DNA of 64,000 nucleotides from positions 1-64,000 of the forward strand of contig JACOST010000020.1 in assembly GCA_016178705.1 (NCBI GenBank), given 5' to 3'. A program made the translations under genes and the position numbers. Below the pieces are notes generated by a model, which was given only the letters and a program-made list of their open reading frames with translations, was not told the DNA's origin and made no database searches. The stretch comes from Deltaproteobacteria bacterium (GTDB taxonomy: Bacteria > Desulfobacterota > Binatia > HRBIN30 > JACQVA1). Shown one piece after another: positions 1 to 8,778 of this stretch (within the stretch, counting starts at the first letter, position 1; every line of letters begins with the position of its first letter).

Positions 1-48
1 ACGCTGGTGCACAACATCGAGAAGATCGCGAACTACGCCGCGGCCTGA
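1..48 (+). CDS. C-terminal end of a truncated gene
   Basis: The window opens inside a reading frame whose last 15 codons end HNIEKIANYAAA before TGA at 46-48. The fragment is too short to name. An LVHNIEKI-like ending occurs in PhoU-type helical domains, but that is only a guess. A GC-rich hairpin follows at once, which fits a true gene end. Confidence 0.45.
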   Translation, partial: TLVHNIEKIANYAAA

Positions 49-75
49 AGGCCGCGCCGCCGACAAAGCGGCGCG
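40..75 (+). terminator. GC-rich hairpin after the first gene
   Basis: Two overlapping alternative hairpins cover the stop codon of the first gene. One is GCGGCC / GGCCGC with a TGAA loop (40-55). The other has an 8-bp stem (53-60 pairing with 68-75) around a seven-base loop. There is no T-run after the stem, so intrinsic termination is only possible, not shown. Confidence 0.35.
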
Positions 76-161
76 CTGGGTCAGCCCTCGCCACGTAACC
101 CGAACTCACCGGAGGATGAGATCCGTGCTGCCACAATCGCCCGGGAAAGCATTTGCCAACC

Positions 162-474
162 GCCACCGGGTTTTTCTACAAGCTCGTTAGGCCTTGAAGT
201 CGGTCTCAGGGACGAACGCCGCAAGTGGCTGTTCTTGAGGGCGGGTCACACCGGCATGGTGGTGCTCCAGGAAGACAGGGGAACTTGGCCGAAGGAACAC
301 TTCGCTCTCACTGTTGAGGAAGTCGATATCGAAGCCGCCGCCACGGCCCTGCGGCAGCGAGGCGTTGTTGTCAACGGACCAGTGTACCACGAGTGGATAC
401 CGGCGAAGTCTGTTTACTTTTCCGATCCCGACGGCCACGACTTGGAACTCTGTGCTCCGATGAAGAAAGCATAA
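162..474 (+). pseudogene. Frameshifted VOC (glyoxalase/bleomycin-resistance) family gene
   Basis: Residues read from 235 onward (MVVLQED, EHFALTVEEVDIEAA, VYFSDPDGHDLELC) are the C-terminal half of a single-domain VOC protein, including the typical SDPDGHDLEL metal-site strand. Just upstream the expected FYKLV-GLEVGLRD strand is present but split between two frames: ATGFFYKLV is read at 162-188 and GLEVGLRD continues only after skipping one base near 189. No complete VOC N-terminus lies upstream; roughly 20 residues are missing or altered. I read this as a decayed gene or a one-base assembly error. Annotators may instead call a 79-aa protein from TTG 235. Confidence 0.6.
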
Positions 475-525
475 CTTGGAAGCAGTGACCGCCATCGGCG
501 CGCGCGCCTGAGCACGAGATCCCGC

Positions 526-1443
526 ATGACAATCACGGTTGCTACATGCCAGTTCCCGGTGGACGCCGACATTCGGAGAAACCTAGCGTACGTGCTGCGC
601 CAAATGCGCATTGCGAAGAGCCGGGGTGCGCATGTCGCGCACTTCCCGGAGTGTTCCCTCTCGGGATACGCCGGGTCGGACTTCGCGTCGTACAAGGAGT
701 TCGATTGGAGCGTGCTCAAGGAATGCACCCCCAAAGTTCTTGCTCTCGCGCGGGAGTTGCGGCTCTGGGTCATCGTGGGGTCGACGCACCGACTCACGGC
801 GCGGCACAAACCTCACAACAGTCTCTACATCGTGACCGACCGCGGCGAACTGCTCGATCGCTACGACAAGATGTTCTGCGCCGGAGATCGAGGCGGCAAG
901 AGCGGCGACCTCGCCCACTACAGTTCGGGGAATCATTTCAGTGTGTTTTCGATCGCGGGTGTTCGCTGCGGTGCCTTGATCTGCCACGACTACCGCTATC
1001 CGGAGCTCTACCGCGAGTACAAGCGTCGCGGCGTTCAGCTCATGTTCCATTCGTACCACGCGGCCCACGTGGCTCCGGACCGCCTCAAGGCGATACGAGA
1101 CGACGTCGGCGCTCGGTTGCACCGGATCAACAACGGCTCGACACTTCCAGAGATCACGATGCGCGCCGCGATGCACGCCGCCGCGTCGAACAACTATATG
1201 TGGATCAGTTGTAGCAACTCGTCCGCTCGCGAGAGCTGTTGGCCCGCGTTCTTCGTTCGCCCGGACGGTGTGATCACTGGCCGCCTGCGCCGGAACACGG
1301 CCGGCGTCTTGATCTCGACCGTCGATACGAAGGAACGATTCTATGACTCCACGGTCGCTTGGAGAGAGCGATCAATGCGCGGCGTCTTCCACAGCGGTGC
1401 GCTCGTGCGGGACAAGCGATCCGACGACCGGACCACCTTGTGA
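526..1443 (+). CDS. Carbon-nitrogen hydrolase (nitrilase superfamily)
   Basis: A 305-aa amidase of the nitrilase superfamily, predicted to cleave a C-N bond (amide or carbamoyl) in the cytoplasm. The complete Glu-Lys-Cys triad is visible: E42 in FPECSLSGY, K115 in RYDKMFC and C153 in LICHDYRYPE. Length is normal for the single-domain branch. The residues around the Cys (CHDYRYPELYREYKRRG) resemble the omega-amidase/N-carbamoyl group, but the substrate cannot be read from sequence. It starts at ATG 526, about 50 bp after the broken VOC gene, and is followed by a 126-bp gap. No close functional neighbour suggests a pathway. Confidence 0.85.
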   Translation: MTITVATCQFPVDADIRRNLAYVLRQMRIAKSRGAHVAHFPECSLSGYAGSDFASYKEFDWSVLKECTPKVLALARELRLWVIVGSTHRLTARHKPHNSLYIVTDRGELLDRYDKMFCAGDRGGKSGDLAHYSSGNHFSVFSIAGVRCGALICHDYRYPELYREYKRRGVQLMFHSYHAAHVAPDRLKAIRDDVGARLHRINNGSTLPEITMRAAMHAAASNNYMWISCSNSSARESCWPAFFVRPDGVITGRLRRNTAGVLISTVDTKERFYDSTVAWRERSMRGVFHSGALVRDKRSDDRTTL

Positions 1444-1569
1444 GTACCTCGTGAGTAAGGTGATTGGGCGGCACGACTCCGCACCAAACGGACCGCGTGC
1501 TCGCGTTGCACACACGGTGGAGCCACCCCGATCCTTGGCAATGGTTACCATCTCTGGTAACACTTCGCC

Positions 1570-1764
1570 GTGAGCAAGATACGGCGCGGTAACTATCTCT
1601 TCCTGAGTTGGAAGGGGGACCACAGCCCGCGCCATGTCCACGTCTACCGAAATGGGAAGTTGGTCGTGAAGTGGAACCTTGACGATCGTGTGCCGATGAA
1701 GGGGCGCCCGACCGCTCGAGTACTGCAACTCATCGCACAGTTGGAAACAGAGGGACGACTATGA
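1570..1764 (+). CDS. DUF4160-like small protein of a paired two-gene module
   Basis: A 64-aa basic protein starting at GTG, with the SPRHVHVYRNGK motif typical of DUF4160 (a short beta domain with a conserved His-x-His). Members are commonly encoded directly before a DUF2442 gene, as here: its stop overlaps the next start by 4 bp (ATGA), so the two are translationally coupled. The pair has the size and layout of toxin-antitoxin modules, but toxicity is not established for this family as far as I know. No strong Shine-Dalgarno is visible before the GTG. Confidence 0.65.
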   Translation: MSKIRRGNYLFLSWKGDHSPRHVHVYRNGKLVVKWNLDDRVPMKGRPTARVLQLIAQLETEGRL

Positions 1765-2234
1765 AGATCCGCCGGGTCGCCGTGAACAATCGCAAAGCAC
1801 AGATCGAGCTCACGACGAGCTCCGGAAGGGTCTTCCCGGTCCCGTATGCGAAGCTCGACCCGCGGCCTACTCCGAAGAACCGGATTCGCGAGGTGCATGT
1901 GGACAAAGAACTTGCGAGCGAAGCCGTCACCTACGTCCTGGAATCGGGGAATGAGGGTTCGGTGCACATCGATCACGCGCTCGACTACAACGAGGACCCG
2001 AGCTACCTCGCCGAGTTGCTGATTCATAAACTTACCGTGGAAGCTCGGCGGCGGGTGGACCGGGCGGGCCTCAGCCGTCGTGAACTCGCGCGTCGCCTCA
2101 GCACGTCCGTGCCGCAGTTGTACCGGCTGCTCGATCCAAGCAACACGCAGAAGAGCCTGGGCCAGTTGGTAGGACTTCTCCACCTACTCGACTGCGATGT
2201 GCAACTCGTGGTGAGCCCGCGGCGAGCGGCGTAG
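1761..2234 (+). CDS. DUF2442-like protein fused to an XRE/HTH DNA-binding domain
   Basis: A 157-aa protein with two parts. Residues 1-65 (VAVNNRKAQIELTTSSGRVF, PYAKLDPRPTPKNRI) resemble DUF2442, the usual partner of DUF4160. Residues 90-155 are a Cro/C1-type helix-turn-helix (RAGLSRRELARRLSTSVPQL, LLDPSNTQKSLGQLVGLL), like the DNA-binding half of HigA-type antitoxins. It overlaps the DUF4160 gene by 4 bp. The arrangement suggests an autoregulated pair in which this protein binds DNA and the small partner. That role is inferred from layout only. Confidence 0.65.
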   Translation: MKIRRVAVNNRKAQIELTTSSGRVFPVPYAKLDPRPTPKNRIREVHVDKELASEAVTYVLESGNEGSVHIDHALDYNEDPSYLAELLIHKLTVEARRRVDRAGLSRRELARRLSTSVPQLYRLLDPSNTQKSLGQLVGLLHLLDCDVQLVVSPRRAA

Positions 2235-2266
2235 TCAGGGTAGGTTGCTACGGTCGATGATGACAA

Positions 2267-2890
2267 TCATCGCCGCATCTCCTGGTCAATCGTCCACTGC
2301 AGGGCGTCGGCTGCCGACGCGTCGTTGGGGCGGCCGCGCTGGCGCAGCTCCGCTACGATCCTTGTGCGCACCTCAACCGAACGGTTCTGCCCCAGTTTGA
2401 ACTTCACGCGGCGGTCCTTGATGTCGAGTCTGACCGCTACGATGTGCGCGATGGCGCCGCGATAGAGCGGATCATCCGGCGTGAGCGTCCGAAATCCTCC
2501 TTCCGGTTGGTAGCGGGCCAGCAACCTTGTTTGCTGCGCGGCCAGAGCGGCCGCGCCCTCCGATACCGTCGCCGCGCAATCGAAGATGACCGTACGGTGG
2601 TACGCCGTCGCCATGACCGCGTCCTCCGGATGGACCCAGTACGACGGAATCACGGCCAGCACCTCGTCGACCTCGAACACGCAGCGCGGGCGGGTCTTCA
2701 GATCGGCGTACTGTTCGTCGGCTCGGTTCACGTGCATCTCGATCACGTCGCCTTCGTACGCGAACGGATAGAGGCCGATACGAGGTAGACCGTCTTGACT
2801 CACCGTCACGAGCCGGCCCAACTCGCGCCCGCGCACAAAAGTGTCGACGGTCGCTGGTGGGATGTCAGCGTAGTAGTCGTAGTAGATCAC
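2267..2890 (-). CDS. Pyridoxamine 5'-phosphate oxidase-like FMN-binding protein
   Basis: A 207-aa protein with the split-barrel flavin-binding fold: GRLVTVSQDGLPRIGLYPFA early, then HVNRADEQYADLKTRPRCVF and the VIPSYWVHPEDAVMAT strand typical of the PaiB/FMN-binding negative-regulator branch (SYW). It likely binds FMN or a related cofactor; whether it is an oxidase, a reductase or a regulator is not clear. The GTG at 2890 was chosen because AAGGAGG lies 8 nt before it; a longer 240-aa frame exists but its extra N-terminus has no family match. Convergent with the DUF2442 gene, divergent from the SDR gene. Confidence 0.7.
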   Translation of the reverse strand: MIYYDYYADIPPATVDTFVRGRELGRLVTVSQDGLPRIGLYPFAYEGDVIEMHVNRADEQYADLKTRPRCVFEVDEVLAVIPSYWVHPEDAVMATAYHRTVIFDCAATVSEGAAALAAQQTRLLARYQPEGGFRTLTPDDPLYRGAIAHIVAVRLDIKDRRVKFKLGQNRSVEVRTRIVAELRQRGRPNDASAADALQWTIDQEMRR

Positions 2891-3050
2891 CTGCCGGTCC
2901 TCCTTGCGCTCGGCGCGCGAGTTATCACACGATAGACTCGTCTCGTCGCATTGGAAAGACGGATTCACGCTTGTGTGCACGCACGGCAACGTGTGGAGCG
3001 CGCTCGCGGCGCGTGCTACGGCGTGGGTTCACTCGCGTGAAGGAGGAACG

Positions 3051-3758
3051 ATGGAACAGCCCAAACCGATTGCACTCGTGTCCGGAGTCGGTCCCGGCAC
3101 CGGCAGAGCGATCGTCCAGAGATTCGCCAGGGGCGGCTATCGCGTGGCGATGCTCGCTCGCAATCGCGAGCGTCTCGATGCGCTGGAGAAGGAGATTCCC
3201 AATGCGGTGGGCATCGTCTGCGATGTCGCCGATGAGAGCCAAGTCGAGGCGGCGGTCGCGGCGGTGCGCTCGACGTTGGGCGAACCATCGGTGCTGATCC
3301 ACAACGCCGTCGGCGGATCATTCGGAAACTTTCTCGAGGTCGATCCGGCGATCCTCAATCAGAACTTCCAGGTCAACACGATGGGATTGCTGTATCTCGC
3401 GCGGCGTCTGGCACCGGCGATGATCGAAGCCGGCAAGGGCGCCATTGTCGCGACCGGCAATACGTCGGCGATCCGCGGCAAGGCGGCGTTCGCCGCCTTC
3501 GCGCCGACGAAAGCGGCCCAGCGAATTCTGGCGGAGTCGATGGCGCGCTTCCTCGGCCCCAAGGGAGTTCACGTCGCCTACGTGTTGATCGACGCGGTCA
3601 TCGATCTCGAATGGACCCGCCGCTTTCAGAGCGACAAACCTGACGAGTTCTTTTGCAAGCCGGACGATATCGCCGCCGAGGTCTGGCATGTGGTGCATCA
3701 GGAGCGCTCGGCGTGGTCGTTCAATGTGGAGGTCCGCCCGTTCGGTGAAGTGTGGTAG
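3051..3758 (+). CDS. SDR-family oxidoreductase with catalytic Tyr replaced by Phe
   Basis: A 235-aa classical-type short-chain dehydrogenase/reductase fold. The nucleotide loop GVGPGTG (residues 12-18) replaces TGxxxGxG, followed by CDVAD (57-61), the NAVGGSFG strand (85-92) and S139. The active-site YxxxK reads F150-A-P-T-K154, so the proton-donating Tyr is Phe while Ser and Lys are kept. I recall related proteins from environmental proteobacteria with the same FAPTKAAQRILAE string, so it is probably a conserved subfamily trait. Activity may be altered or lost. AAGGAGG four bases before ATG 3051 fixes the start. Confidence 0.75.
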   Translation: MEQPKPIALVSGVGPGTGRAIVQRFARGGYRVAMLARNRERLDALEKEIPNAVGIVCDVADESQVEAAVAAVRSTLGEPSVLIHNAVGGSFGNFLEVDPAILNQNFQVNTMGLLYLARRLAPAMIEAGKGAIVATGNTSAIRGKAAFAAFAPTKAAQRILAESMARFLGPKGVHVAYVLIDAVIDLEWTRRFQSDKPDEFFCKPDDIAAEVWHVVHQERSAWSFNVEVRPFGEVW

Positions 3759-3783
3759 AGGCGCTACGCGTGACTCAGGTTCG

Positions 3784-4926
3784 ATGATTGATCTTGATGG
3801 CAGCCCCTTTCCGCCGCACGTCCGCGACGACTTCGACGAATGGTTTCGGGCACCGGTGCCGTTGGTCTCGCCCGATCCGCGCATCGAGGTGCGGCGTGCG
3901 CTACCGTCGGAGTTCGAGCGGATCTACGACCTGGTCGATGAAGCCTTCGGCTTCAAGCGCTCTCGAGCGCTGAACGACTGGGCCTACCGCCACAACCCGT
4001 ACGGTGTGGCGCGCTGCTGGATCAGCGTGGAACGCGCGACGGGCAAATTCGTCGGGTCGGCAGTCAACTGGCTGTGGCCTCTTGCACACGGAATGCGCCC
4101 GCTGCCCGCGACGCAGGGCGGCGATGCCGCGGTTGCGCACGGATGGCAGCGCCGACAGATCCATGGACAGGCCGGGGAAATTCGCGAATCACACCCGTGG
4201 ATGCGTTCCAATGTGTTCTATGGCTGGCCGAACGCGTCCACGGTTCAACGCATCCGCAAGGACAAGAAGGACCACCGATTGGTCGGTGTGGTGCCGAGGC
4301 GCGTCCTGCCGCTACGCACGGGCAAGTACCTCGCCGGTCGCGGATTGCCGCGGCCACTCGCCGCCGTCGGTGGGCGAATAGTGGACGGCCTCTTCGCGAC
4401 GTGGTCCGCCGCGATCCTCGGCAAGCCCATCGATGGGCGCGTGGAGCAAGTGCGTCGGTTCGACAGCGCCTTCGATGACGTCACTCGGCGGTGCCTAGCT
4501 TTCAGCGGTTACTGGTGTCCGCATGATGCCGACTTCCTCAATTGGCGCTATTTCAGAGATCCCGCGCGCGAGCACGTTGCATTCGCGCTGACGGTGGGCG
4601 CGACGCTGAGCGGCTACGCAGTGGTGCGAGTGGACGGCGGGAAGGCGCTACTCATGGAGTTCGTCATTCCTCACGAGCAGCCGCGGGCCGCACACACGCT
4701 GCTGCTTCATGTGATCGAGTCCGCGGTTGATGCGGGTTGCTCGCACGTGGTGGTCACCGCCCCGTCGGCGTGGCGGCATTGGCGACTGCTGCGCTCCGCG
4801 GGGTTCGTGGCGCAGGGCTCGGGCCCGTTGATGTACGCCTTCTCGTGGCGTGACGACACGCCGGGCCTGCAGGCGTTTGACAACTGGCAATTTCTTGGAG
4901 GCGACCTCGACCCCTTCGTGATGTGA
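3784..4926 (+). CDS. GNAT-like acetyltransferase, two-domain
   Basis: A 380-aa protein beginning 25 bp after the SDR stop and probably co-transcribed with it. Residues about 24-150 (IEVRRALPSEFERIYDLVDEA) look like a GNAT N-terminal half. Residues about 255-360 (ALTVGATLSGYAVVRVDGGK, LLMEFVIPHE, LLLHVIESAVDAGCSHVVVT, LLRSAGFV) form a second GNAT-like half with the typical RSAGF ending. The architecture resembles the long acetyltransferases found near polysaccharide genes. Neither substrate nor CoA-loop residues can be fixed with certainty. Confidence 0.55.
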   Translation: MIDLDGSPFPPHVRDDFDEWFRAPVPLVSPDPRIEVRRALPSEFERIYDLVDEAFGFKRSRALNDWAYRHNPYGVARCWISVERATGKFVGSAVNWLWPLAHGMRPLPATQGGDAAVAHGWQRRQIHGQAGEIRESHPWMRSNVFYGWPNASTVQRIRKDKKDHRLVGVVPRRVLPLRTGKYLAGRGLPRPLAAVGGRIVDGLFATWSAAILGKPIDGRVEQVRRFDSAFDDVTRRCLAFSGYWCPHDADFLNWRYFRDPAREHVAFALTVGATLSGYAVVRVDGGKALLMEFVIPHEQPRAAHTLLLHVIESAVDAGCSHVVVTAPSAWRHWRLLRSAGFVAQGSGPLMYAFSWRDDTPGLQAFDNWQFLGGDLDPFVM

Positions 4927-4984
4927 AATGGCGCCCTGCGTGCGTATGGCTGATCGCAGATGGCGTATGGTCCGAACGATCGAT

Positions 4985-5602
4985 CTAATCCTTCGCTCGC
5001 AGACTGCGTTCGATCCAACGACGATAGATCTCCAGCGGCTGCGCGCCGGTAATCCAGCCATCGCGGCCTTCCATCCGAACGCACGGTACACCGTCGATGC
5101 CGAGAGCGACGGCTTCGTTGTGCTGATCGATGGTCTGCTGCAGCAACTCTGCGTCGGCCGAGCGAGCAAACGCATCGTCCGGCAACTCCGCCTCGCGCCA
5201 AATCGCTCGCAGTGTGGCGTCGTCGGTGATGTCGCGATTCTCGGCGAAATACGCGTGCAGCAGCCGATCGTGAACGCGATGAAACGCGTCGTCGCTGATC
5301 GTGGCCGCGGCCTTCGCGACGAGATGCGGCGGGATGCTGTGCGACGGCGGGCCAGCATCGCCCTCCCACACGCGGAACGTGCCGCCGTCCGGATCGCTCG
5401 CGGGACGCAACCACGATTGCGTGTAGGCCTTGAACTTCTCCAGCGTGCGATGTGGATCCGGCTGTGGACGCAACAGATAGCTGCGCCACTCGATCTGAAT
5501 GCGGTCGCCAAACTCTTCCTGCAACCGCCGCACTCGCACGGTCCCGTTGTAGCACCACGGGCAGAGGTAGTCGGAGTTGACGATGAGACGAATCGGCTCC
5601 AT
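4985..5602 (-). CDS. DsbA-family (FrnE-like) thioredoxin-fold oxidoreductase
   Basis: A 205-aa DsbA/HCCA-isomerase-type protein. It has C14-P-W-C17 right after the first strand (VNSDYLCPWCYNG), an inserted helical domain, and the cis-Pro region GIDGVPCVRM followed by ITGAQPLEIYRRWI, as in FrnE-type disulfide oxidoreductases. No signal peptide, so probably cytoplasmic. The start ATG at 5602 gives the usual length; the frame stays open upstream but without family similarity. Divergent from the sensor kinase gene. Confidence 0.8.
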   Translation of the reverse strand: MEPIRLIVNSDYLCPWCYNGTVRVRRLQEEFGDRIQIEWRSYLLRPQPDPHRTLEKFKAYTQSWLRPASDPDGGTFRVWEGDAGPPSHSIPPHLVAKAAATISDDAFHRVHDRLLHAYFAENRDITDDATLRAIWREAELPDDAFARSADAELLQQTIDQHNEAVALGIDGVPCVRMEGRDGWITGAQPLEIYRRWIERSLRAKD

Positions 5603-5782
5603 GGCCCTAGCGACTATACCCGCTGCTGGTTCCGAGCAACTGGGGTTGGGATGCTGTTGACGCTGCGAGGCGCGTGGCGATAGATAGCAAACCCTGACGG
5701 CGGCAAGGCAAGGACCTATCTGTCCGCGAGGCGAGGAGAAGCAGCCACGATAGGCGACGCGGCCGACGAGGCTCCGCAGGAT

Positions 5783-7630
5783 TTGCGCAACCAGCCAACT
5801 GCTGAGCCCGAAGTAACTCAGGACCTCCTCCGCGAGGCGTACGAGAACACCCGCACGCTCACACTCTGGGGCGCGGGCGCGTACATACTCTTTCTGCCGA
5901 CGCCCTTTCTTCGGTTTCCGCTGCGAACGGCGGTGCTCTTGGCGGTGTTGCAACTGAGTGAGATCGCTTGCCTGCTGCTCATCCGTTTCGCGCAAAGCCA
6001 GGGGAAGATTCCGCTCCATCGTGCCAACGAGGCCTTGGCGGCGACGTTGGCCGTCCCGATGGTCGACCTGCTGATTCGCAGCTACGTGGCGTACACGCCC
6101 GATCGGGCCTATCTGGTCGCCCTGTATCTCATTGCCGTCGGGGTCTTCTGTTTATCGCGGATGTGGGTTGCGGTGCTGCTGGGAACCACCGTTGCAACCT
6201 GGTTGCCGCTGGTCTGGCTCCGCCCGGAGAGCCGGAGCATTGTCGAAACGATCCTGCCGCTCGCTGCGGGGTCCGTGGTTGGGTTGCTGGCGCGCAACGT
6301 CCGGATGGGAGCAGTGCGACGCGTAGAGCGGCTGCGCCAACGCGACGTCCGCCATCTGCACGAGGCGCGCGTGAACGAGGCTAAGTTTCGCGAAGAGGCC
6401 GGTGTCTCCGCCGCGCTGGCGCGAGTCGGTGCCGAGCTGATCGCCGCGCTCGACGAACCCGCGCTTTTGGATCGCCTGTGTCGGCTGACGACGGAAGTGC
6501 TCGCGTGCGACCTGAGCCACACCTACCTGCGGATCGGCAGCGAAGATGTGTTCATGCCCGTCTCCGTGTATGGCCACACGCGCGAACACGAAGAGATGAT
6601 CCGTGCGCTCCGCCTCGCGCCGGACCTGAACCCCGGTCTGGCCTCCTTCCTCGAACGACTCGAACGCCAAGAGGTGGTCACGACGGATCTGTCGACGCAG
6701 CCCGGGGCGCTGGCCGAGCACGGCCGCCGGCACAACATCGTGCACCTGCTGCACGTCGCGCTGCGCCGCGGCGGTCGAGTCATCGGCTTTCACGCTGCCG
6801 GCTACTACGGCAACCACGAACCGTTCACCGCCGTACAAATCCGCATCGCCACTGGGCTCGCTCACCTCGCCTCGCTGGCGTTGGAGAACGCACGCTTGCT
6901 CAGCGAACTCGGCCGCGCCAGCCAGCTGAAGTCGGATTTCATGGCGACGATGTCGCACGAGCTGCGCACTCCTCTCAATGTCATCATCGGTTTCAGCGAC
7001 CTGCTGCGCGGCGGCACGTTTGGCGCCCTGAGTCGCGACCAGTTGGGCGTCTTGGAGAGTATCGACAAGAGCACCCGCGACCTCCTGGAGCTGATCGTGG
7101 CCACGCTTGACCTCAGTCGTCTCGAGCGCGGCGAGGTCCCGCTCGACATCGGGGCTGTCGACCTCGGCGAGTTGGTCAACGAAGTGCATGACGAGAACGT
7201 CACGCTGTGGCAGCGTGCCGGGCGCGATTTCGCGGTGCACGTTCCGCCGACGCTGCCCGTGGTGCGTACCGATCGGATGAAACTCAAGGTCGTGCTCAAG
7301 AACCTCATCGGCAACGCGGCCAAGTTCACACCCGGGGGACGCATCGAAGTTGATGTGCAGGCACGTGCGGATGGCGTCGAGATCCGCGTCGTCGACACCG
7401 GCATCGGCATCGCTCCCGAGGTGATGCCCACCATCTTCGAGCCGTTTCGTCAGGGCGATGCTTCGGGTGTGCGCGCGCAGGACGGCGTGGGGTTAGGACT
7501 GTACATCGTCCGACGCCTGCTCGACATGATGGGCGGGACGGTCGACGTGGAGAGCACGGTGGGCGTGGGCTCGACCTTTCGAGTGCGGGTACCTTTTTCC
7601 GTCACGGGAGGGTTGAAGGCCAAGTCGTGA
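5783..7630 (+). CDS. Membrane sensor histidine kinase with GAF domain (orphan)
   Basis: A 615-aa kinase. About six hydrophobic segments fill residues 30-180, a coiled linker follows, then a GAF-like domain (210-375) and HisKA with the phosphoacceptor H392 in MSHELRTPLN. The ATP-binding domain shows N-box NLIGNAAKFTPGG, G1 VDTGIGIAP and G2 GVGLGLYIV. No response regulator is adjacent, so it is an orphan here. The start is uncertain: TTG 5783 lacks a good ribosome site, while GAGGAGAA at 5733-5740 sits upstream of an open frame without ATG or GTG. The N-terminus could be about 10-12 residues longer with a rare start. Confidence 0.85.
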   Translation: MRNQPTAEPEVTQDLLREAYENTRTLTLWGAGAYILFLPTPFLRFPLRTAVLLAVLQLSEIACLLLIRFAQSQGKIPLHRANEALAATLAVPMVDLLIRSYVAYTPDRAYLVALYLIAVGVFCLSRMWVAVLLGTTVATWLPLVWLRPESRSIVETILPLAAGSVVGLLARNVRMGAVRRVERLRQRDVRHLHEARVNEAKFREEAGVSAALARVGAELIAALDEPALLDRLCRLTTEVLACDLSHTYLRIGSEDVFMPVSVYGHTREHEEMIRALRLAPDLNPGLASFLERLERQEVVTTDLSTQPGALAEHGRRHNIVHLLHVALRRGGRVIGFHAAGYYGNHEPFTAVQIRIATGLAHLASLALENARLLSELGRASQLKSDFMATMSHELRTPLNVIIGFSDLLRGGTFGALSRDQLGVLESIDKSTRDLLELIVATLDLSRLERGEVPLDIGAVDLGELVNEVHDENVTLWQRAGRDFAVHVPPTLPVVRTDRMKLKVVLKNLIGNAAKFTPGGRIEVDVQARADGVEIRVVDTGIGIAPEVMPTIFEPFRQGDASGVRAQDGVGLGLYIVRRLLDMMGGTVDVESTVGVGSTFRVRVPFSVTGGLKAKS

Positions 7631-7664
7631 CTTCGGACTGCTGCAGATGCTGAACTACCCCGGT

Positions 7665-8453
7665 TCACCGGAAGAACAGCAGAATCGCCAGCCCGGCTGC
7701 GATCCGATAGTAGCCGAAGCCGGTGAAGTCGTGGCTGCGCACGAAGTTGATGAAGACGCGTACCACGATCAGTGCGGCGATGAACGAGGTGACAAAGCCG
7801 ACGGCGAGCGGCAGCGCGTCGCTGGCGACGAGGTCGTGGCGCGCCTTGAACAAGCTGTACAGACTCGCCGCAAATAGTGTGGGGATCGAGAGGTAGAACG
7901 AGAACTGGGTCGCGGCCGGTCTATCGATCCCCACAAGCATGGCACCGATGATGGTGGCGCCGGCGCGCGAGACACCGGGAATCAGTGACAACACTTGCGC
8001 CCCGCCAACGCCCAATGCCTGCATCCAGCCAGTGGCCTCGATCGCTTCCACGTCGAACTGCCACGCGCGGCGTTCGAGGGCGATGATGATCGCGCCGCCG
8101 ACGATCAGCGTGATCGCCACTACCGTCGGACTGAAGAGATGTTCCTCGATGACGTGATGGAACAGAAAGCCGATGCCGGCGGCCGGGAGGAAGGCGAGCG
8201 CGACCTTGCCGAGAAGATCGCGTGCGGGCGCGTCCGAAGGAGCGCGCCGTACGAGGTCGAGCAGCGGTTGGTGGTAAAGCCACACGACAGCGAGAATCGC
8301 GCCGAGTTGGATGAAGATCTCAAACGTCGCTCGCGACGCCACGGGATAGTTCACCAGGTCGGAGGCGACGATCAGATGACCGGTCGACGAGATCGGAAGA
8401 AATTCAGTGATACCTTCAACGATGCCGAGAATCAAAGCCTTGAGAACGATCAT
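7665..8453 (-). CDS. uppP: Undecaprenyl-diphosphatase UppP (BacA)
   Basis: A 262-aa polytopic membrane enzyme that dephosphorylates undecaprenyl diphosphate, recycling the lipid carrier for peptidoglycan and conferring bacitracin tolerance. The family signatures are clear: GIVEGITEFLPISSTGHL near the N-terminus with the catalytic-site glutamates, and LSIPGVSRAGATI in the second half. About eight hydrophobic helices follow, with the usual total length. ATG 8453 is preceded by GGAGGGAG at a slightly long distance. It converges with the histidine kinase gene. Confidence 0.93.
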   Translation of the reverse strand: MIVLKALILGIVEGITEFLPISSTGHLIVASDLVNYPVASRATFEIFIQLGAILAVVWLYHQPLLDLVRRAPSDAPARDLLGKVALAFLPAAGIGFLFHHVIEEHLFSPTVVAITLIVGGAIIIALERRAWQFDVEAIEATGWMQALGVGGAQVLSLIPGVSRAGATIIGAMLVGIDRPAATQFSFYLSIPTLFAASLYSLFKARHDLVASDALPLAVGFVTSFIAALIVVRVFINFVRSHDFTGFGYYRIAAGLAILLFFR

Positions 8454-8778
8454 GGAAGCGGTTTGTCTCCCTCCGGTTGCGCGGACGTGCTGCGCCGGTA
8501 CGTGATTCACGGCGGGAACACAAGCCCGAGCGCGCGACGAAACGGCGAGGCCCATTGGTTGACCCCAGATCCGGAAATAGCATTGAAACCGCCGATGGAC
8601 GCCGATGCACGCCGATACGAGATTTCAGCGAGGGCAGGAGCGATCCGCAACCCTCATCGAAAGACGTCTGGTGATCAAGCCCTGAGTTCTATCCAGATCC
8701 GTAGCTGCGTATATCGGTGTGAATCGGCCGGTTTCGTTTCTTCTTTCGGATTAAGGTTGGGAGGTGCAACGATATCCG
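8454..8778. other. Intergenic stretch with repeat-like text, no gene
   Basis: About 325 bp between uppP and the VOC gene. No plausible reading frame. Around 8590-8620 a short near-tandem motif (gatggacgcc, gatgcacgcc, gatacgag) repeats three times with period about 10, of the kind seen in extragenic repeats. Nothing else recognised. Confidence 0.5.

Noticed and set aside
470-545. attC-like start (GCATAAC containing a stop codon) after the VOC remnant
   Set aside because: No mirrored arm or right core before the next gene starts at 526; probably chance.
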